From: Urophycis tenuis
Lineage: Eukaryota > Chordata > Actinopteri > Gadiformes > Phycidae
Assembly (NCBI GenBank): GCA_036785325.1
Contig: JAXIVH010000008.1
Location: 4,675,374 to 4,739,373 of the forward strand
DNA length: 64,000 nucleotides
Direction of reading: 5' to 3'
Part shown: positions 34,503 through 46,105 of the stretch, piece by piece
How the letters are laid out: each line of letters opens with the position of its first letter
Numbering within the stretch: position 1 is the stretch's first letter
Program-made: the position numbers and the translations under genes
The notes under the pieces: generated by a model
What the model saw: only the letters and a program-made list of their open reading frames with translations
Told to the model about the DNA's origin: nothing
Databases searched by the model: none

Positions 34503-35867
34503 GGTTCCCTGTGAGAGACGAGAGGCCAGCAGTGTCATCGTTCTGCTGGAGAGGCGGTGCGAACACCCGGGGGGGAAGAGAGAATGTTGCAATGGTTGTG
34601 TTCTGTGTTTTATTGGCATGTAATCGATACATACGTGTAATTACACTCATGTATCAGGGCTGGTGTTTACATCTGGACGGACGCCGAGTGTAAAAGTTGC
34701 GGTGTGTCTTTAAGGTCTTAAAGGGCTCTGGGAGGCTGTGGCCAACGGTAATCCTCCAGATGGGTTGGATGTCATGTTTTTCAGCGCCACGCGTCTGGGG
34801 GGAAATGATAAGGATCTTAAAATAAAAACTGATTACATTTTCCACCTCGAACGCGTCAACGTAATGCTTTCAAGGTGTGATGAACACGCCGTCACACCTG
34901 TAGTGCCACAAAGTCAATATTTTCTTCACAAACCTTTTTTCTCCGCACACACCTCGTAATTCAAGAACTATAAAAATCGTGGTAATCTCTTGATTGGTCA
35001 TGCCATCAGCTGGATTTGTGACAGGATGTTCTTGTAACGTCCAGCGTGTCTCCAGCGTGTGTCCAGCGTTCTGATTGGCGTTCAGGGTGTTCTGGGCTGA
35101 TATCAGCGCCCGCTGGTGTTTCAGCCTCACGGACCCCACAGCAACCAATGGCAGAAGACTTGGCCAGAGATGCTTTTGGAGACGGGGAAAATGTGCACAG
35201 TGTTTGTCGAGGCTCATGACCAAATGGGACTGTGCATCGTCTCCCACGCTGCCTGAATGTAACAACCCTCTGCTAACGACTGTGAGAAAGACTGTAAACA
35301 ACTGACTGTGTATGATGGATCACCTTTTTTATATGTGTCTGTACTTTAGAAACAGTCTTGGCTTCATTTAATATTCATGTGTGTTATACATCTCAAATTA
35401 AATTGATTAATTGCATTCATAGTCAAATGTAGACGTGAATATATGTTCATGTATCTCATGATCGTATTCTGAGTTATGGTGTGTTTGTGCTCATATGAAA
35501 GACTTAATTAACACACCAAACAACACTTAATGGGAGACAGTTAATTGAATCACCATGTTCTATTAATTGCATGCAAAATAAAAACTTTGTTTTAAATATT
35601 TACATATTACCAATTCCAACACTGCAACCCGCATCATCATCATTAGTTTGCTTCAAAAAGTTGTACTTTTCAATGGAAAAATTGCCCCCCAAAAAATTAA
35701 CATTTTTAGTTTGGTTTGCATGTCTTGAAAAAGACTTAGGCAATCTTGCCCATGATCCCAGTTTCCCAAAGCATATTCTCTCTCTCCATGACAAGTAAAC
35801 ACAGATGTGATTGGAGTCTTCTTTAGGATTAACCCTTCCTTGACTCAGTAGTGTGTGAGGCCCCAAC
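34503..35867. other. Transition from GC-rich to AT-rich unique sequence
   Basis: From about 35290 the sequence becomes AT-rich with many TAAT/ATTA cores (TTAATTAACAC, CAGTTAATTGAATC, CTATTAATTGCATG). Block 35330-35600 resembles a conserved non-coding element in texture, but conservation cannot be judged here. Confidence 0.4.
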
Positions 35868-36300
35868 TAGAGAACTAACTCCATCCCCTAACTAACTTCA
35901 TGATTTCAATAACCCCATGTGAGACCTAGAACCATAGGAAACCAACTCCATAACATAATTAACCCCATGTGAGACCTAGTCTAAAGAGAAACTAACTCCA
36001 TATCATAACTTAGCCCATCTAAGCTAGTCTACTGTAAGGAGAAACTAACTCCATAACATAACTAACCCCACACAAGACCTTGCCTTGTCTAAGGAAAAAC
36101 TAACTCCATAACATAACTAACCCCACGTGAGATCTTGTCTGAGGAGAAACTAACTCCATAACATAACTAACCCCACACAAGACCTTGTCTAAGGAAAAAC
36201 TAACTCCATAGAATAACTAACCCCATGTGAGACCTACTCTAATGAGAAACTAACTCCATAACATAACTGACCCCACACAAGACCTTGTCTAAGGAAAAAC
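35868..36300. repeat. About 50-bp satellite running into the assembly gap
   Basis: About 8.5 diverged units sharing AACTAACTCCATAACATAAC, then TAACCCCA, then GACCTTGTCTAAGGA. The array is cut by the N run, so its true length is unknown. Confidence 0.95.
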
Positions 36301-36500
36301 NNNNNNNNNNNNNNNNNNNNNNNNNNNNNNNNNNNNNNNNNNNNNNNNNNNNNNNNNNNNNNNNNNNNNNNNNNNNNNNNNNNNNNNNNNNNNNNNNNNN
36401 NNNNNNNNNNNNNNNNNNNNNNNNNNNNNNNNNNNNNNNNNNNNNNNNNNNNNNNNNNNNNNNNNNNNNNNNNNNNNNNNNNNNNNNNNNNNNNNNNNNN
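36301..36500. other. Assembly gap (200 N)
   Basis: Exactly 200 consecutive N, likely a placeholder length. The satellite does not resume on the right side. Confidence 1.
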
Positions 36501-37324
36501 GCATTGCAAGTTTGAATGTTAATGTCAAATGAATGCAAAATGACTCCAATTAACCGTTATTCCTGGTCTGTAGCCTCCACCTAGTGGGCTGTAGAAGACA
36601 TTACATGCTGTGATGACAATGAGACCTTTAATGCCTTTTCCTTTTCCATTGAACTGCTGAAAACATCTCATTATATAATTCTTATAAACTTCCATGCAAA
36701 TAAACACTTCAGAAATATACCAGAGTTGGTAAGTTAGGCTTTCAAGTCCTTTATTATCAAATGTGCAGCATCATGTACAGTCATACTGTACAATGAAATG
36801 TATTGGACGAGGCCCACTCCAACATGGAAGGAAAATCAAAGAAAAAAATAAAATACAATAAAATAAGGGCATCATGGAATCATAAGGGCACAGAATTAAA
36901 AAAAATCAAGATGCAGTTTGTCCTTTGTCCATAATAGACTATAGAGCCAAGTCACAATGTTCATTACCAAAACAGGCAGCATGTGTACCGTGGAGCGCTT
37001 TGTGCTGATTAATGTTCCATAGGAATGCAGTAATCAAAGGAGACGGCAGAGGATGGATGGATGTGTCATCACCACCCCTTTACTCCAGACACAGGACCTA
37101 ATTCAGAGCTTTACTGGAATTTGAATATATTGTGCTACGGGCGTGTGTTGGCTATGGGTTATGAGTGGGAGTACTGTACTGTGTGTTGTTTTTAATACAA
37201 CTTCTGCTGACACCACTCTGAGTATGCGTGCAAACGTTTGAAACACCACTCTAAATATGCGTGCAAATAGTTTCTGAAATAAAAACTGCAGTCATTTAAA
37301 AAAAAAAATCTCTCTCTCTAACTC

Positions 37325-37326
<2 letters not shown>
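36501..37326. other. Unique AT-rich stretch
   Basis: A good donor-like AGAGTTG|GTAAGTT occurs at about 36729 without a clear upstream acceptor. No other signal. Confidence 0.4.
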
Positions 37327-37412
<86 letters not shown>

Positions 37413-37442
37413 GAGACAGCGAGAGAGAGAGAGAGAGAGAGA
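37327..37442. repeat. (GA)n microsatellite
   Basis: GA repeat with CAGA interruptions, preceded by TCTCTCTCTA, so the left edge can fold back. Confidence 0.95.
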
Positions 37443-37546
37443 GCCATCCCGCCATCCACTATCAGTTAAACTCTGTGTTGGTTTGGGTGGGCCCTGGAGG
37501 TCACCCAGGTGATCGATGGACCCTAGAAGACTCATTGACAAACGTG

Positions 37547-37547
37547 A

Positions 37548-37592
<45 letters not shown>

Positions 37593-37604
37593 ATGCACAC
37601 ACAC

Positions 37605-37698
<94 letters not shown>
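37547..37698. repeat. (CA)n microsatellite
   Basis: About 150 bp of CA with TCATG, CG and TA interruptions. Confidence 0.97.
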
Positions 37699-37834
37699 CA
37701 CTTTCTTCAACAGATCCACGTTTCAATCCTGGAGGTTGTGGTTTTGTGTTTGACCCATTGGCTGATCCCTAGAGCAGTCCAGATGAAACCGGATTAAAGC
37801 GGTACTATCGATCTGCAGCCTTCACTGAGCATCA

Positions 37835-37892
37835 GTCAGCACCACCACCACCACCACCATCTCCAGCACCACCTCCACTCTCATCTCCACCA
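37835..37892. repeat. (ACC)n trinucleotide repeat
   Basis: ACC units followed by imperfect CTCCAGCACC/TCTCCACC copies. Confidence 0.85.
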
Positions 37893-38170
37893 CCAGGGAT
37901 GCAGCACACCCCCAGCCTCAGCCTCCAGTACGATGGACATGATTGGATTGCGGAAAACGCTAGTAATATATGGCAATCCTCAAGTCATTTTTTAAGGTTA
38001 TTCTTAGGGCCTCTCCTTCTCTAGCTTTCCTCCATCTCCCATCACGTTCAATTTCTCACTTTATCATCTTTCACCTCTCTTTCCAACTCTCTTCCCTACA
38101 AGCTTCTCTCTCTCTCTCTCTGCCCTCTTTCCTCTCCTCTTCCCTCCCTCCCCCTGTCTTCCCCTCTCAG

Positions 38171-38221
38171 ATCAAGGCTCAACCATCAACTCCCATCATC
38201 AGTGAAAGAAGATGCTCTCCG
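38171..38221 (+). CDS. Orphan exon candidate (51 nt)
   Basis: A pyrimidine tract of more than 60 nt ends CCCCTCTCAG at 38170, and donor CTCCG|GTATGTG follows 51 nt later. Phase 0 reads IKAQPSTPIISERRCSP; one other phase is also open. Both splice signals are strong and the length is a multiple of three, so this could be a cassette exon. Product not recognised and no partner exon found. Confidence 0.3.
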
Positions 38222-38647
38222 GTATGTGAATATTCGGAGGATGCGAATCGGGACCTCGGGGTAGCAGCGGCGTGCGGGGGGATCTGATCACCGCGATGGT
38301 CTCTAGTCTCGGCGCCGTGCCGACCGGGTCAGGGTGTCACCCCTCCTTCACAAGCTCCCCGCCGCCTGTGGTCGTCCGTGGTCCATGTAGGCCAGGAGCG
38401 CCGTGTCCACCGCCAGCCATTCCTCAATGCAGCGGAACGGACGTGGGCCAGAATTGCGCTCTCCCACTGAGGAAGCGATGCGCCACGCACCACGACACGC
38501 ACCGCACTGAACGCCTGTTGACCGGCAACAGTTCCCTCGACAACGAGGACGTTGGACCCGAAGGAGAGTGCGAGTACTTGAGCAGAGGCATAACATGGAG
38601 AAGTAGTTACTTCCAACCAAATGTACCAACATGTATATTTTAAGGGG

Positions 38648-38806
38648 GCATTTTGCAGACGCTTTTGTCCAAAGCGACTTACAATCAGTACATTTGTGGG
38701 GTTTGACATGTGAAGGAGGGGGATCAAGGGGATCAAACCTCTGACCCTACAGTTAGTGGACGACCCGCTCTGTCCACCCGCTGTATCCACTGAGCTACTA
38801 CCGCCC
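38648..38806 (-). mobile_element. tRNA-derived SINE, copy 4 (minus)
   Basis: Minus-strand head GGGGCGGTAGTAGCTCAGTG, B box-like GGTTTGATCCCC, tail TTGTAAGTCGCTTTGGACAA. The head end abuts a TA repeat (38807-38823). Confidence 0.85.
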
Positions 38807-38824
38807 CTATATATATATATATAG

Positions 38825-40935
38825 TATAAGTATAATGTATAAATATACTTTTGGTGGATGCATTCATCTAAAATCATCTTGCATTACTGTGAGTACACAC
38901 ACTCAACCCTGGCAGGGTTAATACCAGGGTTGAGCTAAACAACAACTGATACGTGGATGACCCAAGAAAACCACCTAGACATAAAAGTGCAGAGCAATCA
39001 AAATCCAAAATGGAGGGCCTAATGTGTGAACGCGCTTTAGCGAGATAAAACCATCCCCCGTTAGCCAGAGGACCAAACCAGGTGGTGCTTTATGCTGCTC
39101 TATAAATGTTAATAGCACACTCCAAACCCATCAGCCATTTTTCCTAAAACAACTGAAAGGGGCGGGCCCAGTGACAGAGCAGCAATTCTGACTCCGCCAT
39201 CATGTTTTTTGTGGAAGAGAAGGCAAAAATAATGCAGGCTCCCCCCTTCTACATCTCTGGCTTTTGCTGTCGCGCGCACTCACATCCTGTGTCTTTTCAA
39301 GAACGCCGGGGTTTATTAATACTGGAGCACCGTGAAGAGTACCTCAATGTTCTTTGGTTTTCGAGAAGCTCTGGTCTTGTAGGGTATACATGACTCACAC
39401 ATCTATTAGCTCTTCAGCTCACAGGGCATCTAAAATAAAAGCCACTTTCATGGCATACGGTCACTCCTGCTCTGAAATGATGAGCCATTTTGCCAAATCT
39501 GCCTCAACGCAAAACTCGTACATATTTTATGAAAACCTTCAGTTTGAATTACCGTGGATTTGGAGGAATGACGGGTTACTTTCTTGGGTTCCACATGAAA
39601 TGACATTCGACTGGAATATATTATTGGAACAATTCAATGACGATTCAATATGTCCCAAATACACATGTTTGTGTACATGTCAAGTTGGAAAATGTGCCAC
39701 AGAGCTATGAGTCATTGTTGAACATTTGTTTGGTTTATTTCATTTATGGTTTTTATCATTTTATTCATCTCATGTTAACATTAATCTCATGTTGAGTTCC
39801 AAGGGAGATAACCAATGTTTATGTTGGCCATAAATAGGATTCAGGATGACATAATCAGTCTTTGAGAGGCCTCCTTACACAAAATCTAACCTTGCTTATT
39901 GCAGCATGATAAATCTATTCTATTTGTATCAATTAAGCATGATTGAATAAATTCAAAATGCAAATACGCAAAACGCTGCTATTTAAGGGTAATTGCATTG
40001 TCAGGAAAATAATAAGATCATTATGACACATTCTAGATGTAGCTATCTCTACATATATGCTATACACGTTTGAAGGTTGGGGGTATTTGCCATGTGGTGT
40101 TTGAACACTGCTCTTACTAACATGCTTGATAGTGATTGAACGTCCTTCTCCTTGAGCAACACGCCTCACAAACCAAATGCCATCCATCCCTGTACCCGAC
40201 CTCTGCACTCACTGTCACGCAATGATCCCTGAAATTCAATTGTCCCCGTCGGCTGCAATCTAATAATCAGTTGGCTCATAAAAATGAAGTGGGGAACGTA
40301 GTGCTTTTAATTGGATTCTAGCAGTCAATACATATGGTTCAGGCCTGGGAGGCTGGGGCTGGCATGATCATGGTGGGGAATCACGTTAAGGTTGACCTCT
40401 CTCATGGAAAATGCGCTGTAGGAGGTTATTCCAAAAAGGTACCGGAGAGGGTTGGAATCACTAAACGTTGTGAATAAAGAGTGAAAACATTAAATTTGGC
40501 TCCCTTGTGGAGAAGGATGAGCATTTTTTCTTCTTCTTTGAAACGTGGTCTTCTGCTCTTCAGTCTTCTTCACAAAGGTTATTGTTCAAGTCTCCATCTC
40601 TGAAAACGCCCCGCTCAGTGTGACAGACAAGCGATAAGCGTTTTTGGTGCAAGGTCATGGACAGGTCAAGAGTCAGTCTGAACTCCAACCCCTCAACCCC
40701 ACACGGGTCGATTGTTGAGCTTTTCAAGAAACGGATCCTTTTTTGGGGTCAGACATCATTTTTGGGGTTTGTAATATGGATAATATGGATAGAACTCTCT
40801 AGATCTGCCTGGGCTGAGATGAGAGGAGATGTAAAGGGAATAGACTCAACTGATAGGTGGTACGCATCGATCTTCCTAGCATCAATGAGCAGGTCATAGT
40901 TTATAAGTGGGATTAGGGGTGAAGGAGCACCGAGG
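38825..40935. other. Unique AT-rich stretch
   Basis: A 118-codon plus frame (39354-39710) is long for AT-rich DNA, but has no recognised domain and no clear splice signals. Block 40240-40340 contains TAATAATCAG and TTTTAATTGG cores. No gene supported. Confidence 0.4.
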
Positions 40936-41186
40936 GTATGAACAGAGAGAGAGGAGAGAGTGACGGGGTGCAATCCATAGGGGGAGAGGGAGAGAGAGAG
41001 AGAAGGACAGAGAAAATCAGTGATGGAGAAAGAGAGAATTGTAAACAAACAATTGAAAAGGATTGATGGATAGAGGGTGAGAGTGAGTGAAAGGTTGAAT
41101 AGAAACAGAACGGTAAGATTGAACACGTGGGCCAAACTGCCACAGGACAGAGAGAGGGATGCTCTGAGTCTGGACAGATTATAAGA

Positions 41187-41249
<63 letters not shown>

Positions 41250-41254
41250 CACAC
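40936..41254. repeat. GA-rich tract and (CA)n microsatellite
   Basis: Imperfect GAGAGA-rich sequence at 40940-41100 and a clean CA repeat at 41187-41254. Confidence 0.9.
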
Positions 41255-43184
41255 ATTCATCATTGGAGGTTGTCATTCCACAACCCCCATTTTAGATGAT
41301 AAATGATGGTCAAAGTGGATATTTATATGATCACTCCCGTAATGGCCTCACCATACATTAATACACACTCAAAGTCTTCCCTCAACTGAGGAGGAGACCA
41401 GAGCCTGAGGTGTCATTTCTCATCCAGTTGATTTCCAAACCGTGTGTTGAGTTAGAGTACAATGGCCTTGTTCACCTGACGGCAGTCAACGTATGGATAA
41501 CTTTCAGCCTCTGCATTGACAATGTACTGCTCTAGAGTTGAGTGTTGAAGCCTAACGTTGCGTTGACGCTACGCTGGGCTTAGCAGTCTGATTCGTCGCC
41601 TTGCTGCCCTCAAAGTTCAAACTATTTCAACCGCGGTTGACTTTAGTTTGACGCTCTAAAAACCAACAGAATCTAAACGGCAACAGATTTAGCTATAAAC
41701 ATTGAACTTCCTTCTGATGCTGGACACTCGTCATGTGCTGAATGCCTAACCTCTACCAGCTAGGGTTTAGAACCAAGATGGCCGCTACATAAATAAGGCC
41801 CATGGGCCCACGTACAGGGATTTCAATTAGCATTGTAGCACACAGTCAACAGAACAATGAATCTGATCGAAATTACAATTACAATTACAGTTATGGCTGG
41901 CCTCGGGGAAGCAGTGAGTAAAATGGAAGTTATCCCTCCATACTTCCCACAAATATAGCCATCCAAACAGGGTTTGAACCTAGAAGACTTTAAACAGAAC
42001 AGAGGGGGGCAAAAAAATCACATTACCTGTGATCCGTTACTGTTTTTTAAACCTAGCTGCTACCTGGGAAACCAATCAGCAGGGCTCACACCAACCAATC
42101 AAACACACACACCTATTCACTAATCATCCAACCAGGGTCATAACATGACCTTACATGGAAAATATTATTGTCAAAAGACGACCATAGGCTGCTGTATGAG
42201 ACAGAGACCGTAATGGCAATTGATTTATCAGTGGCAATACCACTGATAAAACAAATTAATCTTCACAGAAATGTCCACCGGCTGCATTACATGAGATTGC
42301 CGCACTGCTGTACTGAAGACGAGAAGCAGATGAAACGTAGACATTTGATGTGGGATCCGCATTTACTGCCCGCTGGGATGGGACGTGCACACATAACACC
42401 TCACAGCAGGGGGTAGAAGGAGTTATCCCCTGCATCTTAACTAGCATACCTTCTCCCTCTGTCTTTAAGCCAATGTAGGCCTATGGTACGCAGGCCTATC
42501 TCAACACTGACATTCCAAGTCTCACACAATGGGCTTTGATCAACCAGGGGGTGTGGGCGGTGGTGAATGATAGGGGCAGCAGGTGATGATAGACACAGAC
42601 ACAGTGAATGAACATGGCTTTCACATCCATTTTAAAATTTTTGCCCGCAGGTACCTGCAGCAAATAGGCTATCACACATCAGTGCGTGCGAATAAGAGTT
42701 ATGGAGCCAATATAAATCAGCCATGTTGGGTATAGGCTTTAGACAATGAAACAAAAGATATGCTCTGAATGGGCCGGGCCGGTTGGTGGCGTTGGGAAAT
42801 GGAGCCATTAGAAAGAATGGAAGAGGCAAGACTGATTGGCCTCTCATGGCCCCTTGGGCCAACAGCCTGAAAGATGCAGCTTTGGTTTCTATTGAAGTTA
42901 TAGGGCAACAGCTGGAAATCTTTGATTTTATTCCAGTATGCCCCAGGACTGATACGGTTTATCCGGGCTGAAGCAGTTGTAAATCAATTCCAACCGCACT
43001 TATGAAACGGGCAACATAATGTTAAATAAAACGCTTTAAAAAGAGAGAAATATAGTAGGCCTAGCTTACACGCCAAATTAAACACGTGGATTTGAAACGC
43101 ACCACATATTCAGTTAACAGATGTTAAAAAAAAGAAAAAAGAAAGATTGCGAAGAAAAGAAAGAAAATGGAGTGTAAATACCAC
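41255..43184. other. Unique stretch with one short hairpin
   Basis: TTTATCAGTGG (42224-42234) pairs with CCACTGATAAA (42240-42250) across a 5-nt loop. No exon or transposon ends are convincing. Confidence 0.4.
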
Positions 43185-43650
43185 AGATTTCCTCGCGGCA
43201 TCCGAGCGAGGCTTTTAGTTTTTCCACACATTTCGCGCGCGCGTGTGTGTGGTGTGGTTGAGTGTGCGCGCGCGCGTCACGCACGCGGAGAGCGTTGGAC
43301 CGCGAGGCACGGTCACGTGACGGTGACAATGCGCGAGCTGAAGAAAGGGGAGCGCGAGAGTTGTGTGATGAGCATCAGATCCACGCTCTACTGTAGTACA
43401 CGCGTGGGGAGACTGCCGGAAAAATCCCGTTTATTTTCGACAGAACCGTTAATTTACAATTATTGGACGGTTACACAGCCGTAGGCTACTACTACTCCGT
43501 ATAAGTACATTATTGTGCGAGTCTGACGAATACTCTTTGTAATTTCGGACTCTCCATCTATTTTGAATCTTTTGAAGTTCGCTACCTTCAGCGCCTCCAA
43601 AAAAAAAACCATCCTCGCAAGTCACACTTCATTCAGCGCATAAAAGGGTA
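43185..43650 (+). promoter_or_regulatory. CpG-rich promoter-like block with GTCACGTGAC
   Basis: CpG-dense island in otherwise AT-rich DNA. It contains alternating CGCGCGCG/TGTGTG tracts (43224-43280, able to adopt Z-DNA), a perfect GTCACGTGAC at 43312-43321 (E-box/CLEAR type), and downstream a strong donor AAAAGG|GTAAGG near 43649. This fits a promoter plus a non-coding first exon on the plus strand. The downstream gene is not identified. Confidence 0.4.
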
Positions 43651-44326
43651 AGGCAACTTTTCTTTTTACATTATAAAACCAAAAGTGTTGGCCAGGGTTC
43701 CGTGGCACTGCACCATGGAGTAGTTTTCGCTCCAAGAGAATAGTGTTACTGTTTCCGTTCTGAACAGAATCAAGCTGATTTGAGCTATTAGTGTAACGTT
43801 AATTGAGAGTCAACGTGGCTGGGCTACACTTGATTCTCTCCACCGCAGTGGCTGGATTCTTCACAAAGGAATAGATAAATACAGTGTGCAGTGCCCACAC
43901 TACTTACCCACATACTTGACGCGGTGTCTGGGCCATATAGAGTGTAATTACCCTCAGTGGGTTATACGCAGCCGGCTACAGTTTTAAACAGCTGATTTGT
44001 AATACATCGCTCAAGACCCGCCCCCCGTAATGAACAATAGCATGTTACGCCTAGTATCCGATATGTCTTCTGACAACGTGCTAAAGTAAGCGCTTTTATA
44101 ATGCACTTTACAATCAATCAATGTAGTAGCCTACCACTTAATCGCATTTAATTAAAACTGCAGTTTAATTAAATGTTGGACTGGAACCCAAGTCGTATAA
44201 AAGCTACTACGAATTGATTCATGTTCTGTCCTAATTTGTCTTGGGTGTATTACATATTATGTACTTTTTCGTTTTGAAAATATGAGAACCTTTCCGTTTA
44301 TTTATTCATTTATTTAGAGAGAAATA

Positions 44327-44330
<4 letters not shown>
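43651..44330. other. Unique AT-rich stretch
   Basis: If the 43185-43650 block is a promoter, this is the start of intron 1. No coding signal is visible. Confidence 0.4.
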
Positions 44331-44389
<59 letters not shown>

Positions 44390-44394
44390 TGAGA

Positions 44395-44486
<92 letters not shown>

Positions 44487-44610
44487 TGATGAGAGAGGGA
44501 GAGAGAGAGCACAAAAAGAGACAGACAGAAAGAGAGACAGAAAGAGAGGGGGAGAGCACACATGAGAAAGAGACACAGAGAAAGAGAGACACAGAGCGAG
44601 AGAGAGAAAG
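44331..44610. repeat. (GA)n microsatellite
   Basis: About 280 bp of GA-rich sequence with GTGATGGTGA and CAGA interruptions. Confidence 0.97.
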
Positions 44611-44902
44611 ATCCTTACTTATCTGTATGGATATGCATACATGTGAAATTATTGTTTTTTTTAACAAAAAAAGTGTGTTAAATGTTTCTTTTTTTAATGT
44701 CTAACTTAATGGTACATACTCTTATGTATATATTTGATTGCAGTGTTACACAGCTTCTTATTATAATAATTGTACACTTTTGTTTTTATTATTTGTATTT
44801 TCATCTCACAATTAAAGCAATTTTAAAATAAAAACAATAGTGTACGATACACAATGCAAACGTGTGTTTCCCCTGCCGATAAAGCCCTTTTATTTTATTG
44901 AA

Positions 44903-45025
<123 letters not shown>

Positions 45026-45718
45026 TGAAAAACCACAACAAAATAACAGTGTTCTGTCCACTCTATGTGACACGAGTGAGTGCAGCTCAGCAGTGTGGGT
45101 GGTGTGAGTGGGAGTGGTTTGTGGAGTGTCATGCAACTTGTAAACAAAGAGAGAGGTATGGGCTGGCCAGCATTTTTTATTTGCGTAATATATCAGTTAT
45201 TGCATGGGATTTTATCAGCCTCAATCGGGGGCCTGGTTGATTGGTTCCCCTCGTAGGCTGTCCCCTTATCCACTCTGGAGACACAGTTATTGGACATTTT
45301 AAAGGACAACTCCAGCTCTCTTAAGGCTTTCATGACTTTTTTGCCCTGAATGCCCTGTCGCTTTCACACAGCACACATCTCAGACTGTTGCACGTAAGAG
45401 GAGAAAAATGCTGCATCACTGTTGTTGCTATGCAACGTCACATTTGGCAGAGCATTATTCCGTATGGAAATTATTTTGGTTGCTTCAATTAGTTGGGTCA
45501 AACGTGCTCAGATTCCTCACCAGGGGGCCGATATGATACAGTTGAACTTGCAGTCAGGAACTTCAATTGTATTTTTCCAAATTAAAGACACTAGTTTACA
45601 CATAGTTTACTGCTCTTCATAACATTAACATTTCATAACTGTTTTCGACAAATTACTAAAGATTTAAGATTGAGCAAAATTGGACCAAAAAAGCCCAATC
45701 TGGAATATTTTGAAATTG
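45026..45718. other. Unique stretch, nothing supported
   Basis: No exon, repeat or TE signature recognised. Confidence 0.4.
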
Positions 45719-46105
45719 ATTGGTCAATCTGACCAATGCCGCCAGTGGCTTCCGATGCATGCCATTGCTCACATTGGTCAATCCGACCAATGCATTGGTC
45801 AATCCGACCAATGCATTGGTCAATCTGACCAATGCATTGGTAAAGGGTCATTTTAGCAGACGCTTTTGTCCAAAGTGCCTTACAATCAGTACATTTGTGG
45901 GTTTGACATGTGGACAGTTGGGGGTGGGGGATCAGGGGGATCGAACCGCCGACCCTACAGTTAGTGGACGACCCGCTCTGTCCACCCGCTCTATCCACTG
46001 AGCTACTGCCGCCCGCCTGCATTGGTCACTCTGACCAATGCAACTGGTGGCTTCCATTGCATGCCATCGCTCGCATTGGTCAGCCTGACCAATGCAGCCA
46101 ATGGC
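45719..46105. repeat. CCAAT/ATTGG palindrome array (SINE inserted)
   Basis: Three identical head-to-tail 21-bp units, each CATTGGTC, five bases, GACCAATG (45772-45834), form GACCAATGCATTGGTC palindromes at their joins. A longer unit with GGCTTCC-GATGCATGCCAT flanks them on the left (45719-45771) and again on the right of the SINE (46021-46105). Confidence 0.9.
45842..46017 (-). mobile_element. tRNA-derived SINE, copy 5 (minus), inside the palindrome array
   Basis: Minus-strand head GGGCGGCAGTAGCTCAGTGG, B box GGTTCGATCCCC, tail TTGTAAGGCACTTTGGACAA. TGCATTGGT occurs on both sides (45833-45841 and 46018-46026), a possible target-site duplication, although the host array itself repeats this word. 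Confidence 0.85.

Noticed and set aside
36234..36549. Open frames across the N run
   Set aside because: They consist of unknown residues from the assembly gap.
39354..39710. 118-codon frame in AT-rich DNA
   Set aside because: Unusual length, but no recognised domain, splice signals or repeat homology that I can see.
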